From Epinephelus fuscoguttatus (lineage: Eukaryota > Chordata > Actinopteri > Perciformes > Serranidae), in NCBI RefSeq assembly GCF_011397635.1, contig NC_064757.1, forward strand, positions 28,839,839 through 28,903,838: 64,000 nucleotides of DNA. The letters run 5' to 3'. A program made the translations under genes and the position numbers. How positions within the stretch are numbered: position 1 is the first letter of the stretch; every line of letters starts with the position of its first letter. The notes under the pieces were generated by a model. The model saw only the letters and a program-made list of their open reading frames with translations. It did not search any database and had not been told where the DNA came from. Positions 24,843-45,600 of this stretch are shown piece after piece.

Positions 24843-26437
24843 TGGATTGATTGATTGATTTATTTATTTCGGTCATTAAAATGCAACAGAAAAAAAAATA
24901 TCAGCAACAAAGCACAAGTAAACAAAACAAGGACTGACCGAAAAGGTGTAGGCTGAAGCAAAGGCTTATAACGCCTACCCTTGTCACAAATAAACCATTT
25001 ACACTCAGTGTGAGCTAATCCAAACATAACTACTACATAACTTACTTAGTGCATTTTCAGTCAACCAAAGAAACAACTTTCAGTCAACCAAAATACAAAC
25101 TTAAATACTAACTGATAAATTTTTAGTCAACCAAAACATAAGACACCAAGCAGACAAGACACCAAAGACAACATGACATGGATTCATGAGCTCAAATATA
25201 AGATATACTTACTATTTTTTGAGAGTGTACTGCATAATTAAGGTATTTTTGTAAAGTTTTTTTAGTCTGGCCAATGTACTTGAAGTTTTTATATTTTCAG
25301 AACAACTATTCCACAAGTTCACCCCCTTAAAACTGATGGACAATGATTTTTGACATTTGTACGGATCTTTGGTTTTTCAAAAATGATTGTTCCCCTCAGA
25401 TTGTAATAGCTGTCCCTCATTTTAAACAACCTCTGGATACTTTGTGGTAATTGTCCATTTCTAGCTTTATACATAATTTGTATTATTTTGTAATCTACTA
25501 AGTTTTGGAATTTGAGTATGTTATGTTGAATAAATAATGAATTGGTTGGCTCATGATAGGGTTTTTTGCTTACAATACATATAGCTTTTTTTTTGCAGTA
25601 AAAAAATGGAGTTTGTGTTTGTTTTATAAGTGTTTGCCCATATCTCTACTCCATACATCATCTAAGGAACTATGAATGAATGGTAAAGTGTATACAAAGA
25701 GCTCTGGTTTAGGAAATCTTGAGCTTTGTGCAGGATTGCAATAGATTTTGACATTTTGGATTTGACATGGTCTATGTGTGGTTTCCAACTGAGTTTTTTG
25801 TCAATTATTACTCCTAAAAATTTTATTTTGGTTACTATATCAATTCCAATTTCATTTATTCTAATTTTTCTATGAATGTTTGGAGCACGATGTCCAAATA
25901 TCATATATTTTGTTTTACCAAGGTGAAGAGATAGTTTATTAACAAAACCATTTTTTTTATAATCTGCCGTTCTTCTTCCACTGTATCCAGAAGTTGTTTT
26001 AAATGTTCTCCACTGCAAAAAATAGTTGTATCATCAGCAAATAATATGCACTTCATTGACTTTGAAACCAAACATTTGTCATTAATATACAGAATGAACA
26101 GCAATGGTCCAAGTACCGAACCCTGTGGCACCCCACACCTAACCTTTAAGTAGCTTGAATTTGTATTATTGACATGAACATACTGATACCTGTTTTCCAA
26201 ATAACTAGTTAGCCAATCATGGGCCAATCCTCTGATTCCATACCTATGTAGTTTTGATAGTAATATTTTGTGATCGACAGTATCAAAAGCATTTTGCAAA
26301 TCAAGAAATATCCCTATTGTGTGTTCTTTTCTCTCAGTGGCTTCTGTAATTTGTTCAACAAAATCTACCAGTGCTAGTGAGGTGGTTCGTTTTTTCTGAA
26401 TCCATATTGCTGTTCATTAAGTATGTCATGTTTTGAA
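24843..26437 (-). mobile_element. 5'-truncated LINE with reverse transcriptase fragment
   Basis: Non-LTR retrotransposon of the jockey/CR1/L2 type inserted in the minisatellite. On the minus strand the RT is readable from about 26420 (NEQQYGFRK). It runs through AFDTVDHKILLSKLHRYGIR, VPQGSVLGPLLFILYIND and the catalytic FADDT box (in CILFADDTTIF), then KTKYMIFG and FLGVIIDKKLSWKPHID. The last part is in a different frame, so frameshifts and stops inactivate it. The 3' end at 24843 carries a (TTGA/TCAA)n tail, as in this LINE group. The endonuclease and ORF1 are missing. Confidence 0.9.
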
Positions 26438-26870
26438 ACATGGGGGCTAAAGAGCCACAGGAAACATAGCAACGGGTTTCTAAAGACCCTGCACGTTTGG
26501 TGGCTAAAAAACCAATGGAAACTTGCCCCTAAACGACCTCCCCATCTGGGGGCGAATAAAGTGCTGGAAATACGCAACAGGTCCCTAACAAACATCCATG
26601 TTCAAGGGATAGAAATCTGCAGGAAACACAGGATAGGCTCCTAAAAAACATTCACGTTTGGGGGCTAAAACGCTGCTGGTAACACAGCAACCGGTTTCTA
26701 AGCACTCTCCATGTTCAGGGCTAAAAAAAACAATAGAAACTTGCTATGGGTCCCTAAAAACCTTCCCAGTTTGGGGGCTAAAATTCTGCTGGAAACACAG
26801 CAACGGGCCCCTAAAAAAACAGGTATGGGGGCTGAAAAGCTGCTGGAAAAAACATAGCAATGACAAGCTA
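26438..26870. repeat. minisatellite, about 56-bp units, right part
   Basis: Continuation of the array at 22975-24842, with the same GGGGGCTAAA and CCAATGGAAACTTGC modules. The two parts rejoin at CACGTTTGG / GGGGGCTAAA if the LINE is removed. Confidence 0.9.
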
Positions 26871-27229
26871 AAGAACAACTGCTTTTGTTGTTATTTGGAC
26901 TTGAATAGTTGTCTGCAGCTTGGCAGGTGTGCCAATTTACCACATTTGTGGTTTGCAGAAATGTAAAATGCCAAAATCTTCTTCCAACGACTGGGCTGAC
27001 CATTAATAACCTTATGTGAACTCTAATAAAGTAACACTATGTCACACTGGGTCTGTAATAGAAATTTTAAAAATACTACAAAACACATTTCAAGTCCTGA
27101 TAAACTGGGCTTTGTGTATTGATGTGTGTTAAAACTATGGTGGGCTATTCACATCCTAAAGTTTGAATTGAGCAAAATGTAGTCTTCACTTTAATATTTA
27201 ATTCATTTTATTGTACTTTTTATTGTGTG

Positions 27230-28181
27230 GAGGCAGAGAAGCCATCAGCCTGGACTTCACATGTTCAGGAGCTCATACAGCCCACAGCGCACAGCTCAGG
27301 GCGGGGGTCTGACTTGATGGGCCCTATTAGTATTCCCGTCCTTTGGGTGCGCAGTGTTGCCATCCACAGAGCCACGTCAGGCCTGTAGCAACTGCTCGTC
27401 TTCTACTGCCTCTCCAAGGTTAGAGATAGGCCCGCCCGACCAGCTGGAAACACTCGAAGGAACAGACACTGGCAGCAGACCTGACACCGCGATACCGGGA
27501 ATTAAGTTTTTTTTTTCCATTTTTTTTTTTTACGTTGAGATTTTCTCCGGCACGGAGGCTCAAAGTGTCGCCTGTGCGCTGTGAAATTGGCAGCGGGGAC
27601 GTTGGCAGCGTTATTTCGTCTCTATAAGGAGGTTGTGCAGCTGAGGGAAGATCGTTATCGCCCGTCTTATTGGTGCTTAATGGAAACGCGCAATCATAAA
27701 AAATGGTTGCATTTGGAGAATATCCGTGAATGCGATCGTCTCCTTCCGACATCGGTGCGTCAGAGAAGACACCTCAGCTAGCTGGACTCCGGGTTCTGTG
27801 TGAAGTCTTCACTGTGCACCCTGTGCTGCTGGAGTGAAGGTGACTTGCGCCCCGTCGCAGTCGAGGCAATGCGGAGAGGAGTCGCAGGCGCTCATCCGGT
27901 ACTTTTCCTGCGCTCTGAGGCTCGTCTGGGAAAATATTTGCTCCGTCTCCCACACTAGAGGGGAGGAACGTGAGAGATAGACAGAGCAATAACAATAATC
28001 GAGGTTCAACCCTAGCCAGTAGTTGGCGAAGGTGAATTGAGCGTAAACAGGGGGGAGAGAATAAGGTGAACAGTAAGGTGCAGGGTGGTGAGGCAGGAAG
28101 AGAGAAAGTGGTGGAGTTTGGTGAGGAACATCAGACCAAACCGTTCTGTATTAGGGCTGTTTTATTAGTGGATGTGTATGC
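27230..28181 (+). promoter_or_regulatory. promoter and 5' UTR region of rgs7bp
   Basis: The base composition turns clearly GC- and CpG-richer from about 27240 up to the rgs7bp ATG at 28182, in contrast to the AT-rich surroundings. This fits a CpG-type promoter with 5' UTR. No TATA box or transcription start could be fixed. Confidence 0.5.
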
Positions 28182-35840
<7,659 letters not shown>

Positions 35841-35938
35841 GGGCCCCGCCTTCGTGGGTAGGAGGCGGCAACAAAGACACCATTACCCACTGTCCTTCAC
35901 CACTTGTGTCTCCCACCAATCTATTACTGCCATTTTCA

Positions 35939-35944
35939 AATAAA
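35939..35944 (+). terminator. rgs7bp polyadenylation signal (first candidate)
   Basis: AATAAA about 100 bases after the rgs7bp stop. Another AATAAA is at 36771-36776. Confidence 0.5.
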
Positions 35945-36779
35945 TTGTCTCTTTCTCTTTTTTTTAAAGGCTGCCCATTTTATAATTTTATTTTGTAATA
36001 CAAAGAAGAATTGTAACTGCAATGTAATGAAAACAAAAGTCATGAACATATATTTTAAGATATTTTGCAACAAATTTTCCCTTTTTTGGTAAATGAAGTC
36101 AGATATCTGCTTGTCCAATGTAAAAGAGAATGAGAGATAAAACAATGTCAATGTTCAATTACTTCCACAAACCTGAGTGAATGAAACGAGGATTCATGTT
36201 TTTAAAAAGGGAATATAATTGTCCGTTTTTGTCAGAAATAATGTGATAACTTATGAATTGACGCCATCCGAATGTTTGAGGGGGGCGTTTGCAACGACAA
36301 AGTTACACCTCCGTATGTCTACGCTGAGATGACAGGTTTGTGCAGAGTAAGTTTGTTGTGTATTACAGTCTCTGTTTTCTGTTCCTTGCTGTTTTTTCTT
36401 CTTAATGTACTTAATTTAGTCTTCCATAAACCAAGTACCTGTATCCAACTTTAACTTTCCAGCTTCGAAATGGAATATATGATACAATACTCAAAAAGAA
36501 AACTTCTTTGCACACAGTATCTATCTATAAATTGAGACATTAGACTTGTATATACACATACTCTTTACGCAATGCTCTCTGAATTATTTTCAAAGATGGA
36601 GATGTTTCACAGAGAATCTGTTGGCTGGTTATAAGCAGGAGGGGTCTCCCTCTGTCTGAGGCAGACAGAGGCCAGGCAGCATGGGTCTTGCTTATTAATG
36701 ATAGTGATCAATGTTTAGGGCACGGTGAAGGTACAGTAGTCAAAGCTGATATAGGTCATTTTACATTGTTAATAAAACT

Positions 36780-38389
36780 TTTGTTATTGAAACTTATCAA
36801 CTGCTCTCTGTGATTTTCTTGCATGTAATTTGCAAAAATGTCCACTGGGTGGAGACAAACTACCAAAAACATCCAACAGACAGTGTGTTGGATCTTGTTA
36901 AAAAAGCAAACTGAATTTAACAAGGATAATATGTTATAATTTATACTTTGATTATAAACACCCCAGCATTTACTGTATGCTTTTTCCTGGTTTACGGATT
37001 GTCTTGTTTGTAAAGTAAACGTTTCTATCCGGGAGGGTTAGAGGGGGACAAAGATAGATGGAAACACAGAATGGGAGACAGAAAGAAAAGTCAGATAATC
37101 TTTTGTTAAGTCCACAACAAGCAGCTTTTGTTTATGTGCCGAAGCCTGGAGAAATCGAGTGAATGAGAGATGGACAGAGAGAGAAAGATTAAACAGCCCG
37201 AGCTCAGGCAGGATCCAGCTGGTCACCTACTTTTACTGCTGGAATTAAGAATATTTTTATCAGTAAAGGAAAAACTTCAAAGCGTCCTCAGTGTACAGTG
37301 ATCAGTGGCTGACATGGTTTCTTTTATAGCTCCTCGGCAAACCCCAAAATGGGCCAAATGTATTATTTATTTCTAATTTAGACATGCAGGTTAGGTGGAT
37401 TTAAAACTCTAAATTGCCAGCCTGTGTGCCCTTTAAGAAACTGGTGACATGCCAATTGCATAAAATGAAGTAACCTTCACACTCAAAAGCAGTATAGAAC
37501 AGATGGATAAATGGAAACTGTGATAGTTTTATATATTGTAATGTGTTCAGATGTGTTGTTGAGAGAAGTTTGCCTTCAGGGCTTTCTGCCAGAAGGCTCC
37601 AAGAAGTCAGGTGACGTAGTATAAAGAGCAACACATGGGTAGGAGGTTGTGATGGATTAATAGGTCAAACATGGGACCTTCATCCAGCAGTCTGAGGTTT
37701 GTATCCTGTGAGAAACCATCTTTATTTATATCCTCCAGAGACCCTGTGTCCTCATATGAGGACATAGCATTTTGGGTTTACTTGATTTTTATTCTTCATT
37801 CTACCCAACTTAGACCTGTTGTCCTCGTTCGTGGACACTTTTTGTCCCATCTAGAGGTAGTAATAGCACAATACACTTATCCATAGAAAAGCAAGATGGC
37901 AGCCATCTCTGCCAGGTCAGTCTGCAGCCGATCACATTTTATGGTTGGATAATGTTTGTAGTTTGATATGGCAACAAATGTGACTAATTGAAGCAACAGC
38001 AACAAGCCAAGACTTTGTTTATTAGGAAGTACTCGACTGAAGAAATTGAGACTTTATATCGTTGACAGTGGTTAGTTTTTTATATCTATCAGGTCCCACT
38101 GATCCCAAATAGCTAGGAGAAATTAAAAATGCATACCAAACAAAAGTTTGGGTCTGAGGATATTCAGTTTTCAGTTGCAGTTTGGTAATCTATCTGGTAA
38201 GGTTTAGACCATGGTTGCGGAGTAAGCCTTTATACAACGTTAACCAGGTGTTGTTAGAAAGGCTTTCTGGAACGAGAGGCTTTAGGCTAACTTTTCTCAT
38301 GTGCTTAACATTTTCTTGCAGAATCCACATCTAAAAAATGTCTAATAAACTACAGAATTAGTAGTTCCTTTACGGACTTACACTTCCTT
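36780..38389. other. intergenic, nothing recognised
   Basis: Sequence between rgs7bp and the next SINE. A short piece at about 37382-37430 resembles the SINE body (GACATGCAGGTTAG, CTCTAAATTGCC). No exon was found. Confidence 0.4.
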
Positions 38390-38690
38390 CATTGATTTTA
38401 TTTTCTGTAACCGCTTATCCTGGGGGGTTGTGCTGGAGCTGGAGCCTATCCCAGCCGACGTAGGGCATGAGGCAGGTTACACCCAGACTGTCACAACCAT
38501 TCATATCTACGGGCAATTTAGAGTCACCAATTAAGCTGCAAATCTCTGGACTGTGGGAGGAAGCCGGAGTACCCAGAGAAACCAACAGTGACACAGGGAG
38601 AACATGCAAACTCCGCACAGAGAGGCTCCCCAACCCTGGGGTTTGAACCGGGAACCCTCTTGCTGTGAGATGACAATGCTCCCCACTTAT
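38390..38690 (-). mobile_element. tRNA-derived SINE, antisense copy
   Basis: Reverse complement of the family at 2284-2665: TGGAGCCTATCCCAGC near the left, GGCAATTTAGAGTCACCAAT, CTGTGGGAGGAAGCCGGAGT, then the tRNA-like head to about 38690. Confidence 0.85.
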
Positions 38691-39538
38691 TTCTTAAGCC
38701 AAATAAAGCATTTAAAAAAGATGTTTACTCTTTACATGTTTTTACAGAATAGCAAAACACAAGAGTTCAGAAAAATACCAGTAGCACCTTACAGTATAAT
38801 GTAAGCACAGTTTCTTCTACAGATCCAGCCTCCATGTCCCACTAACAGACATTTTTTGCCCACCTTACTGATGTTGTATCTGTATTTAGTCACTCATCAG
38901 TATTTTTAGAGTTCCTTAGACTTAATGAGGTTTAGAGAGTCACAGGGGATGATAGCCTGCTTCTTTCTCTCACCCAAAAACTTCTCAGTGTTAGTTTTTG
39001 TGTATCACTCCTGTAAGAGAGCCTTCCAAGCACCTCCCTTTCACCCACCAGCCTCTGTGTACATCAACTAAGTGATGCACATCTGCCAACAATAACCATT
39101 TTTGGAGTGATGAGGGCACGTCAAGTAGCCGGTGTCTTCACACAGTTTCACAGGCAGGTTCAGACTCACATGCTCTCACACAGTGAGAGGGCAGCAAGCC
39201 AGAGGCAGGAATAGATTTCCAGCAGGGGTTTGCTTGGCACTGCTGAGCGCTGTCTGGTTTAGTAAGCACAGGACATCTTTTGAAATAGACCATCTCAGGC
39301 CAGAACACACATTTTCAAACGTTATCTCGAGGGATGTTTACAGAACTATTTTCTTCAGAGCCAAGACCTACTTTGTGCAGTGTATTGTGTGTGCAGCTCA
39401 AGCAGCGTTAAACAGAACCAACTACATCTCTCTGTAAATATTGCATCTACACATAACTGTGTGTTCGTCATATCTCTGTCTCTCATTATGAAGAAGTACA
39501 ATAATAAAAAGAAATTCAACATGGCTGGTGTTCTGCTA
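38691..39538. other. intergenic between SINE and c7 3' end
   Basis: No coding exon seen. Open frames around 39132-39437 lack family features. Confidence 0.4.
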
Positions 39539-39544
39539 TTTATT
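39539..39544 (-). terminator. c7 polyadenylation signal
   Basis: AATAAA on the minus strand about 140 bases past the c7 stop codon (39685). The first such hexamer downstream. Confidence 0.55.
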
Positions 39545-39684
39545 CCTGGTGTAATACAGTTTCATATTATAGTTTTACACATGCATAACTTTTACAATAT
39601 GTTGAAGTAGCGTCATAAAAGATTAATACGTAAAAGGAAGCTGAAGATAAAAAGGTCACAAGGTCAAGCCCTCCTCTTGCATCC

Positions 39685-42600
39685 TCAGGCAGCAGCACAT
39701 GGCAGGATGCTGAGAACTGACACCTCTTCTCCCTTACATCGCTGTAGTCCTGCTTCACACTCGCTCATGGTCTGAGACGCTGCAGTCGCATTCTGCCCAA
39801 CTTGGACGCACACATCTGCACCTTGGTTCGAGCAATCTGCGGTGTCCCTACAGCGACACTCATTGGTTTGATCTGAAAGAATAACAAGGAGGAAGAGAAG
39901 AGGAATGAGATAAGATGTATGACTACACACTGCCAACATGGTATGTTATAATGGCGTGTTTGTAATTTTGAGATGTCCCTACCATCACAGGTCTCCCACA
40001 TGTGACAGTTGGTGCAGCCTGTTGTGTTGCGTTCTGGCCACTTGCAGGTGCTGTCGTCAGCTATTGTGTAGCTCTTCCCCATACACTGCAGTGCATGCAT
40101 TTTGCACACATTCAGGAGGATGGATTTTCTACCCCTAGCAGCAGTGGCACACACCTCCAAAGATGCCCTGGTGACAAATATCATCAAAAACAAGAAAATG
40201 AATCACTGGTTCAGTTTGCAAAAAGCCACACATATCCAGAGTGATGATTAGTCGAGGAAACATACCCGCACTCAAAGGGCATTTTGCAAACACATTGTCC
40301 TCTAGAAGACTTCTCCCAGGGTTTACACTGCACCAAGGGAAGGCTGTGTTGTTGTGGCACTACAGCTGAAGGATACATGGAAACCATTCTTTTACATTAG
40401 TAACTGACTAATATCCAAGCATGCAATGATAAAAATGGAGTAATGTAAAAATGTAAATAAATGTTTAGAGTTTCTCAAAGTGTGACTGCATCATGTCTAT
40501 AATCAACCATGGTCCGTTTCAATACTTGCACTTTCAGTAGTCTGGTATAAAACTCAACAGTGTTTTTTGGCGGTGAGATGGAAAAGACATTTTGTTGTGT
40601 AGTGTAGTGTAGTATACATAATAAAATCGTTAATAAATGTCAGCACATAGAATGTTTTTAAATATGTCATGATATATGTAACAAAAATTGCCTTGGCATA
40701 CGTGTCATAACAGATGTCACAAATTTCTTTATTGAATTATATGCAAATTATTAAAAAAAAGACTAAGGTTGTCAGATTATAGTATGTGACAAAAACTGTC
40801 ATGGCATAGTACGTCATGAAAATATCATAGTATGGTATGTCACAAAAATTGCAAAAAGTAATGCTATAGTATGACATGTCAGAGAAATTGCCATACTATA
40901 TGTCATAAAAATGTCATAGCCTAGTATGACGTAAAAGTAACTATACTATGACATTATGAAATTTGAATGACACACTATACTATGATATTTTCTTGAAAAT
41001 AGTATACTAAGACAATTTTTGTGACGTACTATACTATGACGTTTTTTCATGATTTTGTAACGACATGTTATGCTATGTTGTTCTTTCAGGATTTGCAATG
41101 ACATTCTATACTATGACGTCCCGGTTTTCGAAGACATGCTATACCATAACATTTTTTTCATAATTTCTCAGAGCATGCGATATTATGATGTTTTTCATGA
41201 TTTTTAACGACATACAATATTTGGATGTTTTTTTAAATGATTTTTGACGACATACTTTACTATAATGTTTTTTCTTGGATTTCAAAGACATGCTATAGCA
41301 TAATGTTTTTTTAATGAAAACTGAGAACATTCTATACTATGACATGTTTTTTCATGATTTTTGACGACATATGTCATTTTTTAATGATTTCAATCAATCA
41401 ATCAATCAATCAATCAATTAATCAATTTTATCTATAAAGCCAAATATCACAAATCACAATTTGCCTCACAGGGCTTTACAGCATATGACATCCCTCTGTC
41501 CTTAGGACCCTCACAGCAGATAAGGAAAAACTCCCCCCCAAAAAAACCTTTTTAATTTTGTGAACACATACTATACTATGACATTTTTTCATGATTTCTG
41601 ACGACGTACTATACTATGACATTTTTTCATGATTTCTGACGACGTACTATACTATGACATTTTTTCATGATTTCTGACGACATACTATACTATGACATTT
41701 TATAATGATTTTTGACGACATACTATGCTATGACATTTTTTCATGATTTCTGACGACATACTATACTATGACATTTTTTCATGATTTCTGACGACGTACT
41801 ATACTATGACATTTTTTCCTGATTTTGTGAACACATACTATACTATGACATTTTCTCATGATGTTTGACAACATAGTAAAATATGACATTTTTTTCACGA
41901 TTTTTGACGACACTATTTTATGACTTTTTAAAAGCTATTTTTGACTTTAATTGACAGGACAGCTAAGCATGAATGTGGGAGACAGAGAAGAACACTCAGC
42001 CAAGGGCGATAACCTGGAGTTGAACCCAGACCTCTGCAGCAACAGCCTTGAACATGAGACCTGCTCTATCCTCTAAGCCACCAACCCCGCTTTAATTTTG
42101 AGATTTTGTGATGACATATTTCACCGTGACTTTTTATCATGATTTCTGAAGACATACTATACTATGACATTTTTTCATGATTTCTGACGACATACTATAC
42201 TATGACTAATTTTCATGGTTTTGTGACAACATAGTAAAATATGACATTTTTTTCATGATTTTTGACGACACACTATTTTATGACTTTTTAAAAGCTATTT
42301 TTGGGGGCATTTTTGACTTTAATTGACAGGACAGCTAAGCACGAATGTGAGAGACAGAGTATGGGAGAGAATAAGACTCAGCCAAGGGCCATAACCTGGA
42401 GTCGAACCCAGACCTCTGCAGCAACAGCCTTGAACATGAGACCTGCTCTATCCTCTAAGCCACCAACCCTGCTTTAATTTCATGATTTCATGACGACATA
42501 CTTCACTGTGACTTGTTCTCATGATTTCTGACAACATACTATATTATGACATTTTTTCATGATTTCTGACGACTTGCAATGCTATGGCATTTTTTCATGA

Positions 42601-45600
42601 TTTTAGACATCATAGTGTATTATGACATTTTTTCATGATTTCTGATGACTTGCAATGCTATGGCATTTTTTCATGATTTCTGACAACTTGCAATGCTATG
42701 ACATTTTTTTCATGATTTCTGACGACTTGCAATGCTATGGCATTTTTTCATGATTTTAGACATCATAGTGTATTATGACATTTTTTCATGGTTTTGTGAA
42801 CACTTACTATACTATGGCATTTTTCATGATTTCTGTCGACATACTATATACTATGACACTTTTTCATGATGTCTGACGACATACTATGCTATGACATTTT
42901 TTCATGATCTCTGACGACATACTATGCTATGACATTTTTTCATGATTTTTCATGACATACTATACTATGACATTTTTTCATGATTTTTCATGACATACTA
43001 TACTATGACATTTTTTCATGATTTCTGACAACATACTATACTATGACATTTTTTCATGGTTTTGTGAACACATACTGTACTATGGTATTTTTTCATGATT
43101 TTAGACATCATTGTCTACAATGACATTTTTTTCCACGATTTTTGACGACACACTGTTCTATGACTTTTTAAAAGATATTTATGGGGGCATTTTTGACTTT
43201 AATTGACAGGACAGCTAAGCATGAATGTGGGAGACAGAGAAAAACACTCAGCCAAGGGCCATAACCTGGAGTTGAACCCAGACCTCTGCAGCAACAGCCT
43301 TGAACATGAGACCTGCTCTATCCTCTAAGCCACCAACCCCGCTTTAATTTAATGATTTTGTGACGACATACGTCACTGTGACTTTTTCTCATGATTTCTG
43401 ACAACATACTATACTACGACATTTTTCGTGATTTCTGACAACTTGCAATGCTATGACATTTTTTTCATGGTTTTGTGATGATATACTATACTATGACATC
43501 TTTTCATGATTTTTGACGAAATAGTAAAATATCACTTTTTTTCACGATTTTTGAAGGCACACTATTCTCTGACTTTTGAAAAGATATTTTTGGGGGCATT
43601 TTCAACTTTAATTGACAGGACAGCTAAGCATGAATGTGGGACACAGAGAAAAACACTCAGCCAAGGGCCATCATCTGTCGAACCTGGACCTCTGCAGCAA
43701 TAGCCTTGAACATGAGACCTGCTCTATCCTCTAAGCCACCAACACCATTTTAATTTCATGATTTCTTGACGGCATACTTCACTGTGACTTTTTATCATGA
43801 TTTCTGAAGACATACTATATACTATGACATTTTTTCATGGTTTCTGACGACATACTATTCTATGACGTCTTTTCATGATTTTTGACAACATACTATAGCG
43901 TGACATTATGTCATGATTTTCAGATGACATACTATACTATGACGCTTTTCACAAAATTGCCACAGTATATGTCATAACAATGACATAGTGTAGTTTGTCA
44001 CAAAAGATGCTTTTGTATAGTATGTCATAAACATTTCACAGTACAGAATGTCAGAAAGGTTGCCTTGGTGTAGTACTTTGTCAAAATGTCATTCTATGCT
44101 ATGTCATAAAAAATGTCATATTGTAGTATATCCTTTAAATATCATAGTATAGTATGCCATAATTCGCAAGTGATCATAAAAATTGTTCTGGTAAACCATG
44201 TCACAAAATTGCTTTGGTAATGGTAATAATACAGTATGTCACAAAAATTGCAGTCGTAGAGCATGTTTTAAAATGTATTACTTTACTATGTCATAAAAAA
44301 TGTCATAGTAGGGTATTCATAAAAATATAGTACGTCACAAAAATTGCCATAGTATACCATGTTGGAAAAATGTCATAGTACAGTATGTCACAAAAATTGA
44401 CAAAAATGTAATACTATCATTTGACACATCACAAAAATTGCCATAGTATAATACATGACAAAAACATCATAGTATACTATGTCATAAAAATGTCATTGTA
44501 TAGCATATCCTGAAAAGGTCAAAGTATCATATGTCATAAAAAAAAAAAAACGTCCAAGAAAGAGCCATAGTACAGCATGTACTTCATTAAAGTGCGTGTG
44601 TAAGCCAGTGGCAGCCTTCAGAAACATTTTGTGTGACCCCTAAATATGAAATGAAATGCATGCATTATATTTCAATCATCTGCAGATTATTGTGGAAGTG
44701 AGATGGAAAATATATTTTGTATCATGTGTGCAATTTTCCCTTTGTAGCCCTTAATCATATGCTGACTCATTAAACTGACACTCAGTCATTAAAACTTTGA
44801 GACTGGTATAGTTAATGGAACAGCAAAGAATAAATGAAAAGTAGAGTACAATATACTGCAGTCACATCTTGTTACACAGCAATTCCATGACATCCATTAG
44901 ACCATACATATGAAGCTTAAAATAAAGCATACCTGGGCTGCATTTGATGCTCGCTGGGTGTGGTGAAAACTGCAGACTTGGGGTACATATAATCGTTGCT
45001 TCTCCTAATACCTGTCTACCTTCTGGGCAGGACAAGGTGACTGTTTCGCCTATGCCATAGATTGGCTGAAAAGGAGTGGCTATGACACCATCAGCGAGGG
45101 AATCAAGGTGGCACTTTGAGACTGGGAGAAAAGTCAGACTTTAAAAATATATAACACTGTAATTCACTATGATCATAGATGTTAAACTTTGTCAACAGAT
45201 ACTCACCTGTGCACAACCCAGGGCCAGATGACCAGGTTTGATTCGCAGTGCATTCTAGGGTGCTTTCACCAATAAGATACAAACCGACAGTGCAGGTGTA
45301 CTCAACCTTACTGCCCACAGGGTAAACGTCCTTAGGGACCTGTGGAGCATGTGGCAACAAAAATGTGATTAAGTTATATTTCTCAGTTCTGATATTTATA
45401 CAGAAACCTCTTAAAGGGGCGTGGATATTAGGGACTGAAATATGAATAACAAACGTGACCCACAGGCTCCTTTTACTCACAGATAACACATTAAATATCT
45501 AATTTAATTTGCCCTATTATGCAAAGCACCCCTTAAAGCTTTTAATGCAAGTATTCATAATCTATGGACCAAATTTATTCCGTGCTGGGTCTCCGATGTG

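Larger units (their letters stand above)
40590..44580. repeat. large satellite array with orientation switches, c7 intron 15
   Basis: About 4 kb of one AT-rich family. From 40590 to about 40950 units read AGTATGTCACAAAAATTG. From about 40960 to 43940 they read in reverse complement as 38-40-bp units around ACATACTATACTATGACATT, then TTTTCATGATTTCTGACG. From about 43960 to 44580 they return to the first orientation. Units near 41570-41830 and 42840-43060 are almost identical, so amplification is recent there. Embedded are four SINE copies and one other repeat fragment, listed separately. Confidence 0.93.

Noticed and set aside
23127-24876. Several minus-strand frames with repeated Cys/Phe/Leu motifs
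   Set aside because: They come from the 56-bp minisatellite. Periodicity follows the DNA unit and frames break at unit-length changes.
39132-39610. Open frames of 76-101 codons between rgs7bp and c7
   Set aside because: No codon bias, domain or signal. They lie in intergenic or c7 3' UTR sequence.
41570-43070. Regularly spaced near-identical short repeats resembling a CRISPR array
   Set aside because: Units are contiguous satellite monomers without unique spacers, in vertebrate DNA, with no associated cas genes.
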